NCBI RefSeq assembly: GCF_025153475.1
Contig: NZ_JANZXA010000005.1
Span: 186,001 to 250,000, forward strand
Source of the DNA: Novosphingobium mangrovisedimenti
Lineage (GTDB): Bacteria; Pseudomonadota; Alphaproteobacteria; Sphingomonadales; Sphingomonadaceae
Length of the DNA stretch: 64,000 nucleotides
Reading direction: 5' to 3'
Notes under the pieces: generated by a model
The model's database searches: none
What the model saw: only the letters and a program-made list of their open reading frames with translations
Told to the model about the DNA's origin: nothing
Translations under genes and position numbers: made by a program
In this document: positions 55,822 to 64,000 of the stretch, one piece after another
Numbering within the stretch: position 1 is the stretch's first letter
How the letters are laid out: each line of letters begins with the position of its first letter

Positions 55822-56577
55822 ATGAGTAAGCGGCCCGCCATGCTGGTGACAGGCGGCGCCAAGCGAATCGGTGCCGCGATCGCGCGGGCCTTTGCCGGAG
55901 CCGGCTGGCACGTCGTGATCCACTACGGCAAATCGCGCGCGCAGGCCGAAGCGCTGGCCGACGAACTGCCCTCTGCCGAAATCGTGAGTTGCGAACTGGA
56001 CGACTGGAACGAAGGCCCGGCAATGGTTTCCGCCCTTGCTGAGCGCCTCGAAGACTGGCGCGTGCTGATCAACTGCGCCGGGGTGTTCGATCTCGATACC
56101 GCGCAGGACCTTGACCCGCCCACGTTCGAAGCCGCCATGCGCGTGAACGCGGGCACGCCGGCGCGGCTGGGGCAGGCATTCCTTGCCCGGGCCCGCAGCA
56201 CCACCGGTCGACGGCTGATCCACGTGACGGACCAGAAACTGCGCAACCCCAACCCCGATTTCTTCTCCTACACGATGAGCAAGCACGCGCTCGACGCCAC
56301 GATCCCGATGCTCTCGATGGCGCGCACCGATCCGCGCGACCGCGTCTACGGCATCGCGCCGGGCGCCATCCTCGCCAGCCACGACCAGACCGAGGCCGAA
56401 ACCGAGGTGTCGCACCGCATGAACCTCCTCCATCGCAAGACCACGCCCCGGGACGTCGCCGGCGCGGCCCTCTTCCTCGCGGGGGGCTGGCTGGCGAGCG
56501 GAGAGACGATCTATGTCGATTCGGGGCAGCATCTGCTGGCGCAGGACCGCGACGTCCTGTTTCTCGCGCGCCAGTGA
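55822..56577 (+). CDS. SDR family oxidoreductase, FolM/pteridine reductase-like
   Basis: 251 residues. NADPH-binding start LVTGGAKRIGAAIA with the TGxxxRxG form typical of FolM and pteridine reductases, INCAG, and catalytic YxxxK in SYTMSKHAL. In FolM the enzyme reduces dihydromonapterin or dihydrofolate. That group is the best fit, though other short-chain dehydrogenases with the same motif exist. It ends 78 bases before the cyclopropane synthase gene on the same strand. Confidence 0.82.
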   Translation: MSKRPAMLVTGGAKRIGAAIARAFAGAGWHVVIHYGKSRAQAEALADELPSAEIVSCELDDWNEGPAMVSALAERLEDWRVLINCAGVFDLDTAQDLDPPTFEAAMRVNAGTPARLGQAFLARARSTTGRRLIHVTDQKLRNPNPDFFSYTMSKHALDATIPMLSMARTDPRDRVYGIAPGAILASHDQTEAETEVSHRMNLLHRKTTPRDVAGAALFLAGGWLASGETIYVDSGQHLLAQDRDVLFLARQ

Positions 56578-56655
56578 GCGTAGGACTGGTCATCTTCGTA
56601 AATCGCGCTAGAGTTCGCGGCACCCCTGGGCCAAGCTCGCAAGTTGTTGAAGGCA

Positions 56656-57900
56656 ATGGCACTTCTCGATCGATTTCTTGAACGCGGCGTCCGTCGGGGC
56701 GTGCTGGAAGTGGTTCGCCCCGATGGCAGCCTGAAGCGCTTCGGCACACCGGCCGAGGGCTTTGGCGAGGTGCGCATCCGCTTCACCGACACCAAGGCGG
56801 AAGGGCGCATATTGTCCGACCCCCGTCTCGGCGCGGCAGAGGCCTTCATGGACGGCCAACTGATCGTCGAACAGGGCGACATCATGGCGCTGATCGAGCT
56901 GCTGCGCGCCAACAGCCGCTGGGACAGAGGCGGCGAGGTCAAGGAAAACTCCGTCCTCAAGAAAATGCGCGGTCGCGCCGTCACGCTGATCGACGGCGTG
57001 AACCGGGCCTCCCGCGCCAAGGCGAACGTCGCCCACCATTACGACATCGGCAACGCGCTCTACCGGCTGTTCCTCGACAGCGATCACATGCAGTACTCCT
57101 GCGCCTACTGGCCGCGCGAGGGCATGAGCCTGGAGGAAGCGCAGGAAGCCAAGCTCGCCCATATCGCCGCCAAGCTCGCGCTCGAACCCGGCCAGCGCGT
57201 GCTCGACATCGGCTGCGGCTGGGGCGGCATGGCGATCTATCTGGCGCGCCACGCCGACGTGTCCGTAAAGGGCATAACGCTGAGCGAGGAACAGCTCGCC
57301 CTCGCCCGCGAACGCGCTGTGGCAGCGGGCGTGGCAGGCCGGATCGAGTTCGAACTCGTCGACTACCGCGACCTTGCCGCGCGCGGCGAGAAATTCGACC
57401 GGATCGTCTCGGTCGGCATGTTCGAACATGTCGGGCAGGCCCAGTTCGCCCGCTATTTCCGCGACTGTGCCCGCATGCTCGCCGACGACGGCGTCATGCT
57501 GCTGCACACAATAGGGCGCATGGGCGGACCGGGCTCGACCGATGCCTTCACCCGCAAGTACATCTTCCCGGGCGGCTACATCCCCGCGCTGAGCGAAACC
57601 GTCGCGGCCAGCGAAAAGGTGCGCCTGATCGCCGCCGACGTCGAGAATCTGCGGCTGCACTACGCCTTCACCCTGCGCGAATGGTACAAGCGCTGCGTCG
57701 CCGACAAGGATGCGATCATCGCTCTCTACGACGAGCGCTTCTACCGCATGTGGACCTTCTACCTCGCCGGCGCGACCGCTGCTTTCGAGAGCGGGAGCAT
57801 GTGCAACTACCAGATCCAGTATGTCCGCAACCGCCACGCCCTGCCCCTGACGCGCGGCTACATGGCGCAGCGGGAGGCCCGGCTGCTGGCGGACCGTTAG
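56656..57900 (+). CDS. cfa: Cyclopropane-fatty-acyl-phospholipid synthase
   Basis: 414 residues from ATG 56656; TTG codons just upstream are alternatives. N-terminal lipid-binding domain, then SAM-dependent methyltransferase core with VLDIGCGWGGMAIYLA near residue 181, and the conserved FDRIVSVGMFEHVG and YIFPGGYIP segments. It adds a methylene group from SAM across double bonds in membrane phospholipid acyl chains, protecting against acid and solvent stress. The AHHYDIGNALY motif before the core is typical. Confidence 0.93.
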   Translation: MALLDRFLERGVRRGVLEVVRPDGSLKRFGTPAEGFGEVRIRFTDTKAEGRILSDPRLGAAEAFMDGQLIVEQGDIMALIELLRANSRWDRGGEVKENSVLKKMRGRAVTLIDGVNRASRAKANVAHHYDIGNALYRLFLDSDHMQYSCAYWPREGMSLEEAQEAKLAHIAAKLALEPGQRVLDIGCGWGGMAIYLARHADVSVKGITLSEEQLALARERAVAAGVAGRIEFELVDYRDLAARGEKFDRIVSVGMFEHVGQAQFARYFRDCARMLADDGVMLLHTIGRMGGPGSTDAFTRKYIFPGGYIPALSETVAASEKVRLIAADVENLRLHYAFTLREWYKRCVADKDAIIALYDERFYRMWTFYLAGATAAFESGSMCNYQIQYVRNRHALPLTRGYMAQREARLLADR

Positions 57901-57985
57901 TACAAGCGGCATTGCGAAGTGGGCCCCGCGCTGTTAGGCGCGCGTCGCAATTCCCGCGTCGTTTCCAGTGGAGCTCGCCGAGTCC

Positions 57986-59200
<1,215 letters not shown>

Positions 59201-59252
59201 TCCGGGGCGCGGACTCCCCGCGCGAGTCTTTCCAGTACCTTACATCTTTCAG

Positions 59253-59287
59253 GCGGCCCGTTGCCAAAGTGCGACGGGCCGCTTTTG
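59253..59287 (+). terminator. Rho-independent terminator after argG
   Basis: GCGGCCCGT (59253-59261) pairs with ACGGGCCGC (59274-59282), a 9-bp stem with a 12-base loop followed by four T. Confidence 0.85.
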
Positions 59288-59356
59288 CATGGGTGCCCAA
59301 GCCGCGGCCGGGCCTGTAGGAGTCCCCCCATCGTCAACGGCGAAGCGAGGCAGGGT

Positions 59357-59845
59357 TTGGCATTTCAGCGTACCGGCATTCTGGCAGCGCCCAAACTGTT
59401 CGCGTTTCTCGCCATGACCGTGACCCTGCCGCTGGCCGGCCCGGTCCACGCCGATACCGCCGCCGCCGATCTCGCTTCCGTCGATACGGGCGCCGACACG
59501 GGCCTTGCGGATGTCACGTCCGCCCTTCCCTCGCCGGAATTCGTGCCCATCGGTGAAGGCATCGCCAGCTACTACGGCAACGAGTTCGCCGGCTCGCGCA
59601 CCGCCAGCGGCGAACGCTTCGATCCTTCCGCCCTCACCGCCGCGCACCGCACGCTGCCCTTCGGCAGCCGCGTGCAGGTCACCAACGAGGCGACCGGGGA
59701 TTCGGTGATCGTCACCATCAACGACCGCGGCCCCTTCCACGGCAAGCGCCTGATCGACCTCAGCGAAGCTGCCGCGAAGGAAATCGGCCTCGCCCGCGCG
59801 GGCCATGGCCGGGTACAGCTCGCCCTGCTGTCGTCGAACGACTGA
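59357..59845 (+). CDS. RlpA-like double-psi beta-barrel protein
   Basis: 162 residues from TTG 59357, chosen because it yields a signal peptide (LFAFLAMTVTLPLAGPVHA) and has GAGG upstream; ATG 59414 is the alternative. The mature part is a single double-psi beta-barrel of the RlpA family: GIASYYGNEFAGSRTASGE, AAHRTLPFGS, and the catalytic-region NDRGPFHGKRLIDLS. RlpA proteins are lytic transglycosylases acting on denuded septal glycan. No SPOR domain and no lipobox are present, so this is a short soluble periplasmic version. Confidence 0.88.
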   Translation: MAFQRTGILAAPKLFAFLAMTVTLPLAGPVHADTAAADLASVDTGADTGLADVTSALPSPEFVPIGEGIASYYGNEFAGSRTASGERFDPSALTAAHRTLPFGSRVQVTNEATGDSVIVTINDRGPFHGKRLIDLSEAAAKEIGLARAGHGRVQLALLSSND

Positions 59846-61325
59846 GCCTTCCACCCGCATCGCGCTGATCTTTCGGGAGAAAGGTCGGCCGGCACGGCGT
59901 ATGGAGGGGGGTGAGGGGCAGCGCCGCGCCGGCCTTCCCTCGCGATAACCACGCAGCGCGCATTCCGTTCCCGCCCGCGCCCCGCATGCGCCGGACCGTG
60001 CGAACGGCCCGACCAGCCGACAGGTTGACACGCTTTACACGGTCCAGAGGGCAAACGAGGCCGGGCCCGGTCAGCGACTTGTACTCGACCGGACCGTCCG
60101 GCACGCCACCGCCCTCCCCCGTCAGCGCCGCATCGACACGGCCGAAGGCGCAGCCCTGCCAGCCGTCCCACCGCGCCGCGCTCGCCTCGCGAAAGACGGC
60201 ATAGAGCGGCAGCGGCGGATAGACCGCATCGGGCAAGTGCTCCGGCCGGTCTTCCTCGTGCGGCGCGAAACCGTGCGCTTCCTCATAAGCCCGCTCGACC
60301 TCCCCGGCCGCCTCGTCCCACGCCCCATTCGCCGCGATCCACGCAGGCTCGGCGCTGGAGAGCACATAGGCCGCCCGCCCCGGCGGCAGCGGCAGAGGAT
60401 CATGGGCCCCGCCCCAGTCCTCCAGCGCGCGGTCCGCTTCGAGCACGCGCGCATCCGCGCTCACCGCATCGGCGCCTTCCGCGCCCGCCTCGTCCTGTTC
60501 GAAATGCGCCTCCGGCCGCTCGCCCGCGACCATCGCCAGCAATTCGTCGAAACGGTCCTCGCAAGGCCCGGCCTCCTCGGCCATGCGGTCGAGCCGCGCG
60601 AGATGCGCCAACAGCAGCCGCGTGTCATAGCGGCGCTTCTTGCCCACCAGCTCGCCCCGGAACCACACCGCCTCCTCGATCCCGTCGAGCGCGCGCGTGG
60701 CCAGGACTTCCTCGGCATGGCGCCGCGCCAGCACCAGCGCCGCCTGCCACCCTTGCGCAAAGGCCCCGTCGCGCCGCCGCAGCAGATAGGCCGACTGCCG
60801 GCTCATCCCCACCCGGGCGCAAGCCGCCCGCACATCGCCCTTCTCGGCCAGATGATGGAGAAACCGCAGCTTGCGGTCAGGGCCCCAGGCATGATGCGGC
60901 ACGAAAGCGGGATCGTCGCACGCAGGCGGCTTGCGGCAGAACCCGCCCGTCGCCGGACAAGCCCACTCGCTGACCAGGCCGTCCGGCGAAGGCACCGCCC
61001 TCGGCGGCACATCCCCCTGATAGAGATCGTCATAAGACGGATAGCGCGCCGCGAACCAGGCATCGTCCCGCTGATCGATGGGCAGATCGTCATCAGGCAG
61101 CCCGATGTCCCGCTCCACCGGAATCCACCCCCGCCCAAACCGCGTAGGCGGCCGATCCCATTCCTCTCCGAGCTCGTCTCGGGGAGGGGGACCGCCCGGC
61201 GCAGCCGGGTGGTGGAGGGGCACAGGCGGCATATCCTGCCCTTCCTCTACCCCTTCCCTAGGCCCGCTCGCCCTGAGCTTGTCGAAGGGCAAACCCGCAC
61301 CCAAACCGTCAGCAAAGTCCGTCAT
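59760..61325 (-). CDS. Hypothetical protein with helix-turn-helix-like segment and embedded repeats
   Basis: 521 residues from ATG 61325, the first start after the promoter side; the open frame continues upstream without family-like sequence. The core (about 120-300) has LRFLHHLAEKGDVRAACARVG then MSRQSAYLLRRRDG, a helix-turn-helix-like pattern as in some terminase small subunits. The rest is acidic (VERAYEEAHGFAPHEED). Near the N-terminus, PFDKLRASG is the translation of a palindromic repeat (61261-61290). The C-terminal 95 residues read through another repeat (60021-60045) and run antisense into the RlpA-like gene (86-base overlap), so the original stop was probably lost. Function unknown. 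Confidence 0.7.
   Translation of the reverse strand: MTDFADGLGAGLPFDKLRASGPREGVEEGQDMPPVPLHHPAAPGGPPPRDELGEEWDRPPTRFGRGWIPVERDIGLPDDDLPIDQRDDAWFAARYPSYDDLYQGDVPPRAVPSPDGLVSEWACPATGGFCRKPPACDDPAFVPHHAWGPDRKLRFLHHLAEKGDVRAACARVGMSRQSAYLLRRRDGAFAQGWQAALVLARRHAEEVLATRALDGIEEAVWFRGELVGKKRRYDTRLLLAHLARLDRMAEEAGPCEDRFDELLAMVAGERPEAHFEQDEAGAEGADAVSADARVLEADRALEDWGGAHDPLPLPPGRAAYVLSSAEPAWIAANGAWDEAAGEVERAYEEAHGFAPHEEDRPEHLPDAVYPPLPLYAVFREASAARWDGWQGCAFGRVDAALTGEGGGVPDGPVEYKSLTGPGLVCPLDRVKRVNLSAGRAVRTVRRMRGAGGNGMRAAWLSRGKAGAALPLTPLHTPCRPTFLPKDQRDAGGRLSRSTTAGRAVPGHGPRGRGRFPSRQLR
60021..60045 (+). repeat. Dispersed TTGACACG repeat, copy 3
   Basis: CAGGTTGACACGCTTTACAC then GGTCC. It matches copy 1 (10265-10286) and the reverse copy 2 (55772-55796). 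Here it lies within the 3' part of the minus-strand hypothetical gene, where it is read as LDRVKRVNL. Confidence 0.6.
61261..61290. repeat. Palindromic REP-like repeat inside a coding region
   Basis: CCCTGAGCTTGTCGAAGGG (61271-61289) with flanking GGCCCGCTCG. The minus strand reads GCCCTTCGACAAGCTCAGGG, a sequence I recall as a common intergenic repeat in sphingomonads and other GC-rich bacteria. It is read in frame as PFDKLRASG in the hypothetical protein. Confidence 0.7.
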
Positions 61326-61457
61326 CGTCCACCTCGCACAAAGCGGGAAACCCGCAGGAAGAGGCCACGGCACGGCCCGGACGGCGGCGCCGAGGTGAAC
61401 GAACCATCTATCGCAGTTCGGGGGCTGTAGGAAAATGGTTTGAAGGGAAGAAGCATG

Positions 61458-61485
61458 ATGCGAGGGCCATCGCCCTCGCGCTCCC
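61458..61485 (-). repeat. Flanking palindromic repeat, left copy
   Basis: Reverse complement reads GGGAGCGCGAGGGCGATGGC then CCTCGCAT. It is 27/28 identical to 63081-63108 and in opposite orientation, so the pair encloses the AT-rich two-gene module. Each copy is itself palindromic (GCGAGGGC/GCCCTCGC). Confidence 0.8.
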
Positions 61486-61574
61486 CATACTGGCGGCGGT
61501 GTGGCTGGCCCTGAGCCGAAGCGGGATATCAATGGACAATGGGAGAACGCGGGAAAGCTCCGCTCTTAAGCTAG

Positions 61575-62027
61575 CTATTCCACGATCGACAGAATAGCGA
61601 TAACGACCCAAATAAGCGCACCAAGAGATATCAATGTGTTACACACAACAAACACATAAATTGGAGAAATAAATATAAATACATCATATCTCAAAAGGCT
61701 GAAAATGCCGCTAACAACGGTCAAAGTGAATGACCACCAGATGCTGGATTTAACAAGACGCGGAAACTCCTGCCAACTTTTAGATTTACGGAGTAAATCG
61801 AAACGCTTGTCTTGAACATGCCCGACCAAAAAAGTGCTAGCAGCGAGAACGAAACCTAAAATCGAAGCAGCAACACCAAAAATAGCCAGCATGAGTGATG
61901 CATTGGCATCACCCTTTGGCCACACAAAGCCAAGATTATATTTACCCGATAAAATGAAATACAATATCGATACGAATAAGCTCGTACAAAAATTCCACAT
62001 TTTTCGTCTATAAAAATACAAACTCAT
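61575..62027 (-). CDS. Hypothetical membrane protein of an AT-rich two-gene module
   Basis: 150 residues; start ATG 62027 overlaps the stop of the upstream gene (ATGA). Four hydrophobic segments: about 11-27 (TSLFVSILYFILSG), 43-70 (LMLAIFGVAASILGFVLAASTFLVG), 90-110 (SIWWSFTLTVVSGIFSL) and 115-148 (FIFISPIYVFVVCNTLISLG). A cytoplasmic loop (HVQDKRFDLLRKSKSWQEF) sits between segments 2 and 3. No family recognised. Codon use is AT-rich, unlike the flanking genes, suggesting transfer. Small multi-spanning proteins paired with a larger soluble partner are a common design of defence effectors, but nothing here proves that. Confidence 0.75.
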   Translation of the reverse strand: MSLYFYRRKMWNFCTSLFVSILYFILSGKYNLGFVWPKGDANASLMLAIFGVAASILGFVLAASTFLVGHVQDKRFDLLRKSKSWQEFPRLVKSSIWWSFTLTVVSGIFSLLRYDVFIFISPIYVFVVCNTLISLGALIWVVIAILSIVE

Positions 62028-62932
62028 ATGAAATCAGACGATGACGCCGCGATACGCAAGCGATCAATATTTTGCTCATAAACAGCTTCTAAAATTTGAT
62101 AAGCATCTTTGCTTTTTAGACTTCTAGATCTACTGCTATTTTTTGGAAAAATTTCAGCCGTCATCAATTTACTTTCCAGCACGTCAATATAGCGCGCGCG
62201 ACGAGAGCCCTCACTGTACCCTTTAACAGAAAGCCCATTCAGAAGCGCTCGATCCTGCGGCCTACCCTTTACAAGGGTCGCCAATCGAACCGCGAGATCG
62301 CGGAGAGGGTGAGCAGGCTTATCGGCGGTCAACGTAAAGGCAGTTTTCTTAGTAGCGCCGAGAGCGGCAGTAGCTTCAATTGCTGCAGCCAAATTCTCAT
62401 CTGCTTCTCTCGCTAACGCGACAGCATCTGGCGGCAAATCTATTTCGAGAACCCGTACCGAGGCGAGAGAACTTAAAACTTCCACAATATCTCGCTCCAG
62501 AAGATTTAAAAATCTTGGCGGAGAATTGATCTTACCTTTTTCGAAAATATAATTCCCTAAAGTAGCCAGCTTTGGCCCATCCGGATTCCACTCAGCCGCA
62601 ACAAATCCATCTTCAAAAATAACTACATGGCTAAGATCAATGATACCAGCGTCTTCATCCAACTCCAATGTATTGAGCTTTCCAGCTCGCTCAATCTGCG
62701 GCAGAGTATCTCGCCTTATTTTACCGAATCTTAGGCGAAGGGGGTAGGCTACAGAGTCTGGATAAACCGAATAACGAACTCCGGTTGCATCAAGCTTGTA
62801 CCGCCCCTTGTCGTCGAAACTCAAACCCTCAATGCGCCGTAACGCATCAGGCAGACTCTCTTGCATGTCTGGAAAGAACTCTACTCGAAAGAAATATACT
62901 TTCCGAAATGCTTCCGCTGACTCGTCCGCCAC
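62024..62932 (-). CDS. Hypothetical soluble protein of an AT-rich two-gene module
   Basis: 302 residues from GTG 62932, chosen because TTGAGGTG lies just upstream; TTG 62953 would add seven residues. It starts MADESAEAFRKVYFFRVEF. A beta-rich N-terminal half (about 1-150; FGKIRRDTLPQIERAG; VVIFEDGFVAAEWNPDG) is followed by a helical half with FTLTADKPAHPLRDLAVRLA and a basic tail (SSRSRSLKSKD). No membrane segment, nuclease, protease or nucleotide-binding motif is recognisable. AT-rich codon use and 4-base overlap with the membrane-protein gene. The family was not recognised; the first gene of the module. Confidence 0.75.
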   Translation of the reverse strand: MADESAEAFRKVYFFRVEFFPDMQESLPDALRRIEGLSFDDKGRYKLDATGVRYSVYPDSVAYPLRLRFGKIRRDTLPQIERAGKLNTLELDEDAGIIDLSHVVIFEDGFVAAEWNPDGPKLATLGNYIFEKGKINSPPRFLNLLERDIVEVLSSLASVRVLEIDLPPDAVALAREADENLAAAIEATAALGATKKTAFTLTADKPAHPLRDLAVRLATLVKGRPQDRALLNGLSVKGYSEGSRRARYIDVLESKLMTAEIFPKNSSRSRSLKSKDAYQILEAVYEQNIDRLRIAASSSDFI

Positions 62933-63274
62933 ATCACACCTCAAGACGATCAATGAGAAATTTCAGCGTATGGGAATGGTTAAAACACGCAAGTAATGTT
63001 CGAGGTTTATTCACACATCGAACCCAGTAGTGGCATCAATGCTCGATTAAAAAAATGAAAGACTCAATTCGGACATTGACGGGAGCGCGAGGGCAATGGC
63101 CCTCGCATTTCCTCCTTTTTCTTCCCTGTCGCGCAAACCGGCTGCGCCCCCTCCACCATGCATCCTTCGCCAAACTCAGGATAGGCGGAGCAGCAAGGTT
63201 CCGCCTAAAGACAGCCAGCGATCCCAGCCTGCGCTGGGATGACGGGTGCGCGCCGTTGCGTCGCGCTTACCGCG
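62933..63274. other. Intergenic region between the AT-rich module and uvrA
   Basis: 342 bases with the AT-rich promoter side of the module (62933-63060), the right flanking repeat (63081-63108), and two smaller hairpins: AGGCGG/CCGCCT (63183-63188 with 63201-63206) and ATCCCAGC/GCTGGGAT (63221-63228 with 63233-63240). The last resembles common sphingomonad repeats. No gene is seen. Confidence 0.55.
63081..63108 (+). repeat. Flanking palindromic repeat, right copy
   Basis: GGGAGCGCGAGGGCAATGGC then CCTCGCAT, inverted relative to 61458-61485 with one difference. It is followed by a pyrimidine-rich run (TTCCTCCTTTTTCTTCCC), and the left copy has a shorter similar run on its corresponding side, so homology may extend past the 28 bases. 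Confidence 0.8.
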
Positions 63275-64000
63275 TCACCTCTCCAGCAGCGGCTTCAAAT
63301 AATGCCCCGTGAACGAACGCGGGTTCTGCACCACCTCTTCCGGCGTGCCCTCGGCAACGATCTCCCCGCCGCGCACGCCGCCTTCGGGGCCGAGGTCGAT
63401 GATCCAGTCGGCGGTCTTGATCACGTCGAGGTTGTGTTCGATCACCACCACCGAATTGCCCTGGTCGACGAGGCGGTGGAGCACTTCGAGCAGCTTGCGC
63501 ACGTCCTCGAAGTGGAGGCCGGTGGTCGGCTCGTCGAGGATGTAGAGCGTCTGCCCGGTCGAGCGGCGGGCGAGTTCCTTGGCAAGTTTCACGCGCTGGG
63601 CCTCGCCGCCGGATAGCGTCGTCGCCTGCTGGCCCACCTTGACGTAGCCGAGGCCCACTTCGTTCAGCATGTGCATCTTGTCGCGGATCGGCGGCACCGC
63701 CTTGAAGAACTCTTCCGCATCCTCGATCGTCATGTCGAGCACGTCGGCGATCGAGTGACCCTTGAACTTCACTTCCAGCGTCTCGCGGTTGTAGCGCTTG
63801 CCGTGGCATTCCTCGCACGTCACGTAGACGTCGGGCAGGAAGTGCATCTCGATCTTGATCAGGCCATCGCCCTGGCACGCCTCGCACCGGCCGCCCTTGA
63901 CGTTGAAGCTGAAGCGCCCGGGCTTGTAGCCGCGCGCTTCCGATTCCGGCAGGCCGGCGAACCAGTCGCGGATCTGGGTGAAGGCGCCGGTGTAGGTGGC
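63275..64000 (-). CDS. uvrA: UvrA, excinuclease ABC subunit A, C-terminal part
   Basis: The 3' end of the gene; the start lies beyond the window. About 241 residues are visible: the C-terminal zinc finger (CEACQGDG ... [10 protein letters not shown]), the ABC signature [17 protein letters not shown], Walker [13 protein letters not shown] and the H-loop [25 protein letters not shown]. UvrA dimers find bulky DNA lesions and load UvrB in nucleotide excision repair. Sequence is normal with no damage. It reads toward the AT-rich module. Confidence 0.97.
   Translation of the reverse strand, partial: ATYTGAFTQIRDWFAGLPESEARGYKPGRFSFNVKGGRCEACQGDGLIKIEMHFLPDVYVTCEECHGKRYNRETLEVKFKGHSIADVLDMTIEDAEEFFKAVPPIRDKMHMLNEVGLGYVKVGQQATTLSGGEAQRVKLAKELARRSTGQTLYILDEPTTGLHFEDVRKLLEVLHRLVDQGNSVVVIEHNLDVIKTADWIIDLGPEGGVRGGEIVAEGTPEEVVQNPRSFTGHYLKPLLER

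Overview
The window is GC-rich, densely coding alphaproteobacterial DNA. It is most likely from a Sphingomonadales member of Novosphingobium type. The basis is the TonB-dependent receptor heading a catabolic cluster, a CYP101-like P450 beside an adrenodoxin-type ferredoxin, a 530-residue isocitrate lyase next to a RamB/ScfR-like regulator, and several small palindromic intergenic repeats. This is inferred from protein families; no rRNA gene is present. I see no tRNA, rRNA, CRISPR array or complete insertion sequence.

Layout. 1-15.7 kb: a catabolic cluster with a dienelactone-hydrolase end, TonB receptor, two kinase-like (APH-fold) proteins, class III CoA-transferase, a DUF35 plus thiolase-like pair, amidohydrolase, P450, IclR regulator and acyl-CoA ligase. 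Most of its promoter regions carry a TTCG-N6-CGAA-like palindrome, so one IclR regulon is proposed. A lower-GC lipoprotein gene sits inside it. 15.7-19.4 kb: RamB/ScfR-like regulator divergent from isocitrate lyase, with an inverted repeat between them. 19.5-24 kb: two PAS-GGDEF-EAL proteins, the first with a degenerate GGDEF (GGVEF), then a dioxygenase fragment. 24.4-33.7 kb: PfkB kinase, TetR, ferredoxin plus P450, hydrolase, aldo/keto reductase, MFS and MATE exporters, DUF938 protein.

33.8-41.3 kb: a compact minus-strand chemotaxis operon (STAS, CheA, CheR, CheB, CheD, CheY, CheW, unknown 109-aa protein) and a divergent CheB paralogue that lacks the catalytic histidine. 41.4-46.4 kb: an EmrB/EmrA/NodT tripartite exporter with its divergent TetR and two identical operators. 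46.4-51 kb: a second TetR, a three-domain MFS/PlsC/acyl-ligase gene broken by a frameshift, and a short asparaginase-domain protein. 51.2-54.9 kb: histidine kinase, receiver and receiver-GGDEF-EAL protein, a likely phosphorelay into cyclic-di-GMP. 55-59.9 kb: glycine-zipper protein, FolM-like reductase, cyclopropane synthase, argininosuccinate synthase and an RlpA-like protein.

59.8-64 kb: a hypothetical gene with a palindromic repeat read in frame, then a two-gene AT-rich module (302-aa soluble protein plus 150-aa membrane protein, translationally coupled). The module is enclosed by inverted copies of a 28-bp palindromic repeat. It looks acquired and is the best candidate here for an undescribed system. 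The window ends inside uvrA.
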